This document shows, piece by piece, positions 46,901 to 52,609 of a stretch of 52,609 nt of DNA. Both the position numbers and the translations under genes were made by a program. Under the pieces are notes generated by a model. That model was given only the letters and a program-made list of their open reading frames with translations, did no database searches and was not told the DNA's origin. Numbering within the stretch: position 1 is the first letter of the stretch; every line of letters begins with the position of its first letter. The stretch lies in IMG/VR virus record IMGVR_UViG_3300042691_009302, positions 1-52,609 of that record; one strand, 5' to 3'. Origin of the DNA: a virus.

Positions 46901-49269
46901 GGCTTTCTAGTATTAGTATTTAATACACTTAAGTCAGTACTTTCTGTATTTAATTGTGGTAATGATATTGCAGAATCTGTTCCTGTAGAAGTACCAACCT
47001 TAACACCACCTGATGTTTGAGTACCTCCCAATGCTGTAGTAGCAGCAGCTGCAGCAGCACCACCAGGACCTCCAGCAGCAGCAACAGCTGCAGTAGTAAG
47101 ACCACCAACTAAACTTCTGTTATTACCTTTTACTGTAGTCTTCTTACCAAGTAATCCATGAATTGCTGTACCAAGACCAATTAGCAAACATCCTAAGAAA
47201 GCACCATGAGAAGGTATTTTATGTTTAGGGTGTCCATAAGGTTGAACGTATGTACCATAAGAAGTTCCATAGTATTGACCATAAACTCTAATCTCATTTG
47301 GATTCAAGTAAGCACCTCTAAAGTTAAACTCAGGACTATGAAAAGTAAAGTAATCCTTTTTGTAAGTAGTCATTGGAAAACTTGAGTCATCATGATCTTT
47401 TGGATTTGTAGGCTCATACCATGCATTAGCACGTAAGAACATATCAGGCTCAAGAGAGTTGTATGGATAGTTTTGATATAGTGCTTTTGCATTAGGTTGA
47501 TTAGGTACATTATACTCATACATATTGTTGATAATGCCTTTAGCAACAACAGTTCTATTACCTTCTCTACTACCTCTTAAGATTTCATATCCTATGATAG
47601 ACTTAATTACTTTTCCATCTTGATCTACAGGAGGTTTGATATTCTCAAATTTAATCCCCATGATTTGAATAGTCTTTGATGTATCATTATAGATTTGAGA
47701 TATTACATCATCTGGAAATTTATGATGACGTATAGGCATACCACACAAATCATAATCAGGATAATATTGTGGAGGAACGTGAACTGGATTATTTACTTGT
47801 ACTGACCAATTATATGGTGGATTACTTGTGATATTACTCCACGTGTATGCTGAGGAGTTGTAGATATTTGGTTTTACAGGATATCTATCTTCTGATTCCC
47901 AATAGGACATATACCCAGTATTCTTAATAGCAGCTCCATCAGGTAGTGTTCCAACACCACCTAAACTAATTGCTGTATTATATACTTTCCACTTAGGTGC
48001 AGATTGACCTGCATTGTCATAAGGTAATAAGTCAGGATTAGATGAAGTAACAAGTGGATTATCCCAACCTGGTTTCAGTGGTCTTCCAGGAATATGATAC
48101 GATGCTGATTTATCACCAGTCTTATACACCCATCTAATAAAGAAAGAGTATATCTCATCTCTCATATATCCTGTCTCATTATTACCTTTTATATAGTAAT
48201 CTGCAGAATATTCTGCTTGCACCCATTTAGTGACAATCTGATTAGCAAGTGGTTGATAATTAAAATCAAACTTACTTCTCATACCTGTTCTCAATAAAGT
48301 AAAGTTTAATAAAAACATCTTATCAGATGTTTCATATATCACTTGATTTAATGGAATATCTTCTAAAGGTATTTCAATTAAAGTATCATTGTTATTATCA
48401 ATATGCAGGTTGGTTTGAGCAGTGCTATAATAACCAACTCTACGTGCGCGAGTAGTTTCATTAATGGTGCTAATTAACACCACTTCATATTCTTCAAAGT
48501 TTCTATCAATTGTACTAAACTGTAAATCAACAGATCCTCCATTGTTTTCATGAGTCCATATTGATACAAGATTACTTACATTGAAATAGTCAGTAACTCT
48601 AAGTCCATTGATAGAATAAGCAACAGCTACTTGATATGATCCATTAAATAATGTACCAGCACTTGATGATTTTACTAATTCAAAACAAGGAGTGTCTATT
48701 AAGTAATGAAGTCTTGTTTTATCACAATCTAATCTAGGAGGATCAAAGTAAACAGGAATTGGACAATCTGGAGTGCCTGTGTATTTTTCTATTTGTAAAG
48801 GGATTCTATCAAGATTGACAGCTCTATCAGGATTTAAACCATCTGACCAAAACACAGTATAACTACAATCATAATTTGATTGAATAGCTCCTGTAATTAA
48901 ATTAGATCTTTTAAAATTTAAACAAGTAGCAGATATTAATCTTTCATATGTACAATCTGTCTCTGTAAAAATACCAACTTCACTTGTTATATCGTTTGTA
49001 GAAAATACAACCCAAGTAGTGGCATCTCTTCTAATTAAACCAATAATATCAAAATTAGTAGATACGCAATATTGATTAGAAGGCTCATTACCAATAGTAC
49101 CAGTATCTCCTAAATTAGAACTTGTAACAGCATTAATAGCATTAATCCACACACCTTCTGGTACATAAGAATCATTAAAATCCTTATAGAGACCTTTGGT
49201 ATAAGTGTTTTGTTTTACACTATTTACATCCTGTGTCTTGCCTGTATTATTATTTTGTTGTTCCGCCAT
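43975..49269 (-). CDS. Large tail protein, probable distal barrel/muzzle component (1764 aa)
   Basis: The protein is long, aromatic-rich and mainly beta in character, beginning with a polar Asn/Gln tail then KGLYKDFNDSYVPEGVWINA, a start I associate with the large tail protein of crAss-like phages. Cysteines are unusually common for a virion protein. Hydrophobic, Gly/Ala-rich segments lie in the middle (about 685-760, including AAVAAAGGPGGAAAAAATT, and about 795-825). By position, after two connector-type genes and before the packaged giant proteins, it matches the muzzle protein of the crAss001-type tail; that equivalence is inference. Its start overlaps the end of the small metallopeptidase gene by 20 bases. 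It ends with ATGA coupling to the next gene. Confidence 0.68.
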   Translation of the reverse strand: MAEQQNNNTGKTQDVNSVKQNTYTKGLYKDFNDSYVPEGVWINAINAVTSSNLGDTGTIGNEPSNQYCVSTNFDIIGLIRRDATTWVVFSTNDITSEVGIFTETDCTYERLISATCLNFKRSNLITGAIQSNYDCSYTVFWSDGLNPDRAVNLDRIPLQIEKYTGTPDCPIPVYFDPPRLDCDKTRLHYLIDTPCFELVKSSSAGTLFNGSYQVAVAYSINGLRVTDYFNVSNLVSIWTHENNGGSVDLQFSTIDRNFEEYEVVLISTINETTRARRVGYYSTAQTNLHIDNNNDTLIEIPLEDIPLNQVIYETSDKMFLLNFTLLRTGMRSKFDFNYQPLANQIVTKWVQAEYSADYYIKGNNETGYMRDEIYSFFIRWVYKTGDKSASYHIPGRPLKPGWDNPLVTSSNPDLLPYDNAGQSAPKWKVYNTAISLGGVGTLPDGAAIKNTGYMSYWESEDRYPVKPNIYNSSAYTWSNITSNPPYNWSVQVNNPVHVPPQYYPDYDLCGMPIRHHKFPDDVISQIYNDTSKTIQIMGIKFENIKPPVDQDGKVIKSIIGYEILRGSREGNRTVVAKGIINNMYEYNVPNQPNAKALYQNYPYNSLEPDMFLRANAWYEPTNPKDHDDSSFPMTTYKKDYFTFHSPEFNFRGAYLNPNEIRVYGQYYGTSYGTYVQPYGHPKHKIPSHGAFLGCLLIGLGTAIHGLLGKKTTVKGNNRSLVGGLTTAAVAAAGGPGGAAAAAATTALGGTQTSGGVKVGTSTGTDSAISLPQLNTESTDLSVLNTNTRKPGIIAEFMSFITQMNMIITIGGFLLAQGFGNAMKALMELLPFRQYALQYNSHGFYNNYKIPIAQNYRREIKSARYIRSTVQTFDPTYVVNNLYRPNTVMFNTTKILANPSVTDRSRQTVNQLKSWKSPDQNYSMPIASYYGGLKLDLKSAYGQLPSIVQLPISDCVEKVVLTAGKPHTSSVCFRGDVYINRYTEKNSFPLFNNWLFDAPDGTDFNYKFYANVPYPRYWSAFEDLDFNDISIRPTFPKLSLSSTKAFLDFAQKYGQYVVNPIGSIVNWVTGPSKFFHLDRDPSQYGFQLQNLLKKTFYIKNGYFYLFINGVRDFYCESEINLSCRDYGAQIPEQFYNPYGYNDLYSLFRTDIIKVPEYFKYDYSLSASKVAASYISWGKMLSREFNPDVAETCLQYYPTRMVYSLQQQYEQSRDNWRIFLANNYKDFENVVTSVKPINRTGSAILFEDAVPTTINGVDELISSTGNKITIGDGGLFNQAFQALTNADLELEYGSCQDTRSVINTPFGIFWISQRNRKVMQLAGNQIVDISVNGMRYWFAENLKYNLLDTFPEYSLIDNTIKGIGCQTSYDSQYEIVYFSKKDYKLLPGITVGSGKDIEYIPERKEFKVKSYSYNFKLTYGPGSTFDIQDGYEIRGTVNGYNINICTYNSADPIGDFVSCVANAIKGAPNVERVIQNIGSSSFTIEIVLADPKVPATIALSIVNKFVSTSIPINTEDFKYIDPSDTDYFENCCWTISYDPKVKMWVSFHDWYPDLLISSNEHFYSIKDNGFWKHNSVCDSYNNYYGVNYGWEIEFPVNTGTTVTSIKSIEYYLEVFKYNMNCADRYHVLDGNFDQALVYNTEQTSGLLNLHIKPKNNPVALLNYPRINPDSIDIHVAKEENKYRFNQFWDTTRNRGEFDGLEITNFITECNGYRKNLNPQAVDYFKSPLQRKKFRHYGNRVILRKLRSGSERMNLKVVTTKETLSPR

Positions 49270-49654
49270 TTTGATTATCTACTTTTTCAAATTCTTTTTT
49301 GACTTTTTCACTACCTAAGAATTTATAAAACTCTTCACATAGAAACCCCATCAACCAAGCACATGTTTCTTCATCTGTAATATCTCTATCTTCTGCTATT
49401 CTTTTGGCAGCATGAAATAACTCATGACCTATTGTATTATGATTAAGAAACTTAGTATCTATCATTACGATGTATAAACCACCATCAACAGTAATAGTAA
49501 TACCCTCTGCTTCTGCTGCAGGAGTACCAGGAATTAATGTTCCCTTTGCATATTTCTTTTGTAAATACTTTTCTGACTTTCCCATCTCAGTTGTTACTAC
49601 AAATAAGATAGAGCAATTGAATGTATTTACTCTTACTTTTTTAGTAATTCTCAT
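49250..49654 (-). CDS. Small zincin-type metallopeptidase-like protein (134 aa)
   Basis: The centre of the protein reads NHNTIGHELFHAAKR, a canonical zinc-binding HExxH (H77-E78-L-F-H81), followed by DEETCAWLMGFLCEEFYKFL, where E95 or E96 could be the third ligand. The preceding GGLYIVMIDTKF is a likely edge strand. A similar arrangement occurs in small zincin-like proteins of Bacteroidota phages. There is no signal peptide, so it acts inside the cell or within the virion. It overlaps both neighbours (14 and 20 bases) between connector and muzzle-type genes, which suggests a role in virion assembly or maturation, but the substrate is unknown. The motif is clear; proteolytic activity is inferred. 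Confidence 0.8.
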   Translation of the reverse strand: MRITKKVRVNTFNCSILFVVTTEMGKSEKYLQKKYAKGTLIPGTPAAEAEGITITVDGGLYIVMIDTKFLNHNTIGHELFHAAKRIAEDRDITDEETCAWLMGFLCEEFYKFLGSEKVKKEFEKVDNQNGGTTK

Positions 49655-50753
49655 AAGGTCCCCTTACAGTTTTAAATCCACCATACCACGCATAACTATT
49701 AAACATATTATAATACTTAGCATACATAGCTTTTCTATTTTTCTCCCACACTCTCTTCATCTCACCATAATCAGGAGTATTAATAAAGCTTAATGCATTG
49801 TTTCTAGCAGGTCTAAGTTTACCTTGAATAAGCTGTAACTTTTGACTAGTGTTCTCTCCATTTAAAAATAAGTTCTCAAGAATTCTTTCTTTAAGAGCAT
49901 ACTCATAGTATTCATTAACTACAGGATGATCAAGCACTAATAAGTTGCCTTCATCATCTTCCATTACAGATTCATAATTAATGTATACTCTACCTTCATT
50001 AAAGTTTATAGTATGAATAAAACCATCTCTTATCTTAAGTCTGTAATTATAAGAACCTACATTTCTTAAGTTACACTCTGGTTCTCCATAGTTGTAGGGA
50101 AGTATTTCAATAGGAACTGGTCTAGGAAACTCTCTAATTAATCCTGGTCTTGTCTCTGTAATCTTACAACCATCTGGACAATTGTCTAAACTAATAGAAC
50201 AATTGGCCACAATATTAGCAGCAGCAATAATGTTAATTCTTGCACCTGCGTAGTGTTCAAATACTTTAATCTTTACTTGATCAGGATTGATGATTACATA
50301 TTCAAAGTTTACATAATCTTTATTTGAATTTTGAACAGTAAGTACAATATTAGTTGAAGCTAAGTTGTGAGTTACAATGTTATCACCAACAGATAGATCT
50401 GCTACTTGGATCAATGGTCTTGCATTTGTAATCTCTGCAAGTTTTAACATTTGATCATACATTGTCTGAACTTGTGATGATACACAACTTGTATATGTAT
50501 CATTACTAACTCCACACAACATTGCAAAATTCATTACATAAAAATCAGCAGGAAGTTTAGCTCTGCCATTTTTTACTTCTATCATTTTACCTCTAGACTG
50601 ATTAATCTTTAAACCAAGTTCATAATTGATCTTAATCGCAATCTTTAATAATTCTTGAGGATTGATAAAGTTATCTTGATCAAAAGTGTAAAAGTCACTT
50701 CTAACAGAATTCATTAAATCATCAAAGTTTCTATATTGGAGTTCTGTCTTCAT
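49641..50753 (-). CDS. Tail connector/ring-type structural protein (370 aa)
   Basis: The N-terminus is helical (about 1-55), followed by KLPADFYVMNFAML, a strand-rich core with clustered cysteines, and a C-terminal helical part (GRVYINYES, then LVLDHPVVNEYYEYALKERI near 270-290). I associate the pattern of a helical start, 'LPxDFY', and 'DHPxxNEYYEYAxKxRI' with the connector or ring proteins of crAss-like phages that stack below the portal. Its ATG overlaps the previous stop by 1 base, and it is adjacent to another protein of the same general type. No enzymatic motif is visible. Exact position in the tail cannot be read from sequence. Confidence 0.66.
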   Translation of the reverse strand: MKTELQYRNFDDLMNSVRSDFYTFDQDNFINPQELLKIAIKINYELGLKINQSRGKMIEVKNGRAKLPADFYVMNFAMLCGVSNDTYTSCVSSQVQTMYDQMLKLAEITNARPLIQVADLSVGDNIVTHNLASTNIVLTVQNSNKDYVNFEYVIINPDQVKIKVFEHYAGARINIIAAANIVANCSISLDNCPDGCKITETRPGLIREFPRPVPIEILPYNYGEPECNLRNVGSYNYRLKIRDGFIHTINFNEGRVYINYESVMEDDEGNLLVLDHPVVNEYYEYALKERILENLFLNGENTSQKLQLIQGKLRPARNNALSFINTPDYGEMKRVWEKNRKAMYAKYYNMFNSYAWYGGFKTVRGPYENY

Positions 50754-51427
50754 TACTTAGTATTGCTTAAGAAGTCTTGATTAATATCTTGAGGAACTTG
50801 TAAACTAGTAGTTAAATCTTTCATTACATTTTGTTCCATTTCTGCGTAGAGATACATAGGTACTGAGAATGGCTCATCTTGTCTGTATATACAATCGTGT
50901 TCTGTATCACAGTTATAAATACCAATTCCAGATCTAAATAAACCTTCTACTTTAATTGCTGGCCAATCTACACTAGGTATGTAGATGTAATCATTTACAA
51001 TATAGTAATAAGGAGTCTTGTTATATTTAAATGTCTTCTGCTTAATCATAGCTTGATAAGTAGAAGGATAAGTTAAAGTAAGTGGAGTAGTTCCATCTAT
51101 ACTTGTAATTGATCTTATGATTGGACCATAGCTACCCTCATACGCAGGAGGAATTTTATCCTTGCTTCTCTTTATAGTACAACCTGATTCTATACAAAAA
51201 CAACCAGTGTCTGCCTTATCTACATCGATTAAACAAAAATAATCTAGGGTATGAAATATACTATTATACTTTCTAAGTATACCCTTATCATCCTCTCTCT
51301 TAATGAGCCATGATACGTGTTTAAGAATTAGAGAAAAGATATATCTATCTGTAACAAAGGCATCTATGTTTACAGATTTAATCTGATTTCTAATTCTACT
51401 AATTGCTTCTGATACTGTTGCTACCAT
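50753..51427 (-). CDS. Tail connector/ring-type structural protein (224 aa)
   Basis: The start, MVATVSEAISRIRNQIKS, begins a helical domain (about 1-50) followed by LDYFCLIDVDKADTGCFC and a beta-rich core (SIDGTTPLTLTYPSTY, YYYIVNDYIYIPSVDW). A short N-terminal helical bundle followed by a cysteine-containing strand region is a pattern I recall from crAss-like structural proteins annotated as connector or tail-tubular (P22 gp4-like). It begins at the last base of the muramidase stop codon and ends 1 base into the next gene, so the three are tightly coupled. A joining role between portal and tail barrel is inferred from family memory and from context. Confidence 0.62.
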   Translation of the reverse strand: MVATVSEAISRIRNQIKSVNIDAFVTDRYIFSLILKHVSWLIKREDDKGILRKYNSIFHTLDYFCLIDVDKADTGCFCIESGCTIKRSKDKIPPAYEGSYGPIIRSITSIDGTTPLTLTYPSTYQAMIKQKTFKYNKTPYYYIVNDYIYIPSVDWPAIKVEGLFRSGIGIYNCDTEHDCIYRQDEPFSVPMYLYAEMEQNVMKDLTTSLQVPQDINQDFLSNTK

Positions 51428-51969
51428 TATTTACAAGTTTTACCAAAGTAATAATCTGCTTCGTCTTTTCTTCTTTTAACTAATCCAGCAAGTGTTTTGC
51501 CATCAGCTTTGATCCACTTATTGAATTCAATTCTAATTGTTTCATCTTCAGGATCTGCATTTACTTTTTTAAGTAATGTGCTCTTCTTAAGATTACCAAT
51601 TCCTACATTGTATGTAAAGCTAACTAATGCATCAAACTGACAATCATTTAACTCTACTCTAATAACATCTGACACCATACCAGCAAACTGATTTAGTACA
51701 TCTGAGAATAGTTTCTCAGCTTCTGACTTAGTGATAGTCTCTCCAGGTTTAACAGGAGTACCATCAGCATAGAATGTATTGCCATAGCCAATAGTCCACA
51801 CACCTCCTGCATCAGGATATGCTTTAGACATATAGCCTTCAAACTTCTTAATCTTTTGAGTCATCTCATCTGATACACTATATACACCAGTAAGCTGCTC
51901 AGTCTCTTCTTTGATTTCATGAACACCTTTGATAAGGCCTCTTAGGAAAGTTAATAATGCTTTCATCAT
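51427..51969 (-). CDS. GH24 phage muramidase (T4/P21-type lysozyme), 180 aa
   Basis: The enzyme cleaves the glycan strands of peptidoglycan between MurNAc and GlcNAc. The catalytic set is intact with the P21-type spacing E-x8-D-x5-T: KKFEGYMSKAYPDAGGVWTIGYGNT gives E44, D53 and T59. FDALVSFTYNVGIGNLKKST and the C-terminal GLVKRRKDEADYYFG are also family hallmarks. Length is normal for the family. There is no convincing signal peptide; residues 1-30 are a modest amphipathic helix. Its location beside connector genes rather than a lysis cassette leaves open whether it is the endolysin or a virion-associated lysozyme; I see no holin in the window. Tandem ATGs at 51969 and 51966 are both possible; the first overlaps the previous stop as ATGA. 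Confidence 0.92.
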   Translation of the reverse strand: MMKALLTFLRGLIKGVHEIKEETEQLTGVYSVSDEMTQKIKKFEGYMSKAYPDAGGVWTIGYGNTFYADGTPVKPGETITKSEAEKLFSDVLNQFAGMVSDVIRVELNDCQFDALVSFTYNVGIGNLKKSTLLKKVNADPEDETIRIEFNKWIKADGKTLAGLVKRRKDEADYYFGKTCK

Positions 51970-52544
51970 AGTTCTAATGGATTATAATCTTTTAATCTTT
52001 CTTTATCAATTACTTTCTTTTCTTCTTGGTAGAGATACTTTCTGTATAGCCTTGCTACTTTTAAAGTATGATCTACTTGAATGTATTTTTTCCAATTCTC
52101 TGGATACTCAACTCCTACTTTCTTAGTTAACTCCCTACAACCCTTAAATCCCCACAAGTCATTAAACTTAAATTTATACTTAGTTTCATAGTTAGTATAA
52201 AATATCTTAGCTAAATAATTATCGCTCTCCCAGTTTCTATGTTGTATTACTTTAAGATAATGATCTGTTGTTTTAAAGTCTACATTCTTTCTCACTTTAG
52301 GTTGACAAGTACCAAGAAACATATAGCCAAGTTGCTCTGGTAGTTCAATACCATCTCTAAAATCAACAATTGCATCTGCGATAGCTTTATTAGCTTCAAC
52401 AATTATCTTTTTGATTTTATGCTCGTTCGTTACTTTAGAATCAGGATGCTCTGCTATTTCACTTAGCCACTCTGCTGATAAAGTATTGAATCGAGGAGCT
52501 TTATATCTAGGTCCTTTTCTATTCAGTTTAATTGCACTCTTCAT
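51966..52544 (-). CDS. Conserved phage protein of unknown function (192 aa)
   Basis: A basic protein rich in Lys, Tyr and Trp, beginning MKSAIKLNRKGPRYKAPRF. The central part has ELPEQLGYMFLGTC and the later part WGFKGCRELTKKVG followed by YPENWKKYI, a pattern I have seen in crAss-like and related Bacteroidota phages without an assigned function. No catalytic motif, signal peptide or membrane segment is visible. It is the first gene of the cluster in this window, with 65 AT-rich bases upstream, and its TGA overlaps the muramidase start. The basic, aromatic composition would allow nucleic-acid contact or a role in assembly, but neither is shown. Confidence 0.7.
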   Translation of the reverse strand: MKSAIKLNRKGPRYKAPRFNTLSAEWLSEIAEHPDSKVTNEHKIKKIIVEANKAIADAIVDFRDGIELPEQLGYMFLGTCQPKVRKNVDFKTTDHYLKVIQHRNWESDNYLAKIFYTNYETKYKFKFNDLWGFKGCRELTKKVGVEYPENWKKYIQVDHTLKVARLYRKYLYQEEKKVIDKERLKDYNPLEL

Positions 52545-52609
52545 ATATAATTTACAAAATTTTTTTGATTTTTGAAAGTAAATTTTTAAAGTTTATAGTT
52601 GTAGTTAAA
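52545..52609 (-). promoter_or_regulatory. AT-rich leader, possible promoter region of the late gene cluster
   Basis: About 65 bases, nearly all A or T, precede the first gene seen here. Read on the minus strand they contain TTTGTAAAT six bases upstream of the ATG. The same 9-mer occurs in the inverted repeat before the 1206-residue gene. I see no exact Bacteroidota consensus (TTG with TAnnTTTG at the right spacing), so a promoter is only a candidate. The sequence continues beyond the window. Confidence 0.3.

Noticed and set aside
108-49793. Many plus-strand open frames of 60-124 codons across the window
   Set aside because: All lie opposite well-supported minus-strand genes, have skewed low-complexity translations and show no recognisable motif.
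1-52609. tRNA genes, CRISPR arrays, insertion sequences or integrase
   Set aside because: No tRNA-like cloverleaf, spaced direct repeats, transposase or recombinase motif was seen on either strand by eye.
1-52609. Recoding of TGA or TAG as an amino acid within this window
   Set aside because: Five genes end in TGA at sensible boundaries, and all large frames are uninterrupted under the standard code.

Overview
The window is a late-gene segment of a crAss-like phage (order Crassvirales), which would infect a member of the Bacteroidota. The case rests on several signs. All seventeen genes lie on the minus strand, packed with 1-4 bp overlaps or gaps of a few bases. Giant open frames (2230, 4331, 655 and 2291 codons) follow a block of tail-connector-type genes. 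The 4331-residue protein carries a D-x-D-x-D motif (DLDID) of the kind found in the virion-packaged single-chain RNA polymerases of crAss-like phages. Three tiny basic proteins of types common in these phages lie near the left end. The DNA is AT-rich, and starts are preceded by A/T-rich leaders rather than a clear Shine-Dalgarno, as is usual in Bacteroidota. The family assignments come from recognising motifs by eye, not from a search.

Layout in the direction of transcription (right to left). 52.6-49.3 kb: a conserved small protein of unknown role, a GH24 muramidase, two connector/ring-type tail proteins and a small zincin metallopeptidase. 49.3-44.0 kb: a 1764-residue tail protein, probably the distal barrel or muzzle component. 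44.0-23.6 kb: five large virion proteins. These are a 2230-residue multidomain protein (zincin, kinase-like domain, coiled coil, membrane segment, and a repeated GG...AQSG linker), an 859-residue repeat protein, a 1206-residue protein with EF-hand-like loops, an 896-residue helical protein and a 1560-residue protein with hydrophobic and Lys-rich stretches. 23.6-1.7 kb: three megaproteins resembling 'polyvalent' ejected proteins. The first has a P-loop, a zincin, the RNA polymerase core and a DUF4326-like module. The second joins a nucleotidyltransferase fold to an ADP-ribosyltransferase-like domain. The third has a RecB/Cas4-type nuclease and long coiled coils. 1.7 kb to the left end: a small basic protein, a FISUMP/DUF1566-type adhesin (probable receptor-binding tip) and two more small conserved proteins, the last cut by the window edge.

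A plausible reading is that the right part builds the connector and tail barrel. The middle and left parts supply proteins that are packaged and ejected with the DNA: an RNA polymerase for early transcription together with nuclease, transferase, kinase-like and protease domains that could disarm or reprogram the host. The left end supplies host recognition. I see no tRNA, CRISPR array, integrase, transposase or plus-strand gene. The longest stretches without a gene are about 65 bases. TAA (11) and TGA (5) stops predominate; the single TAG is followed in frame by TAA.
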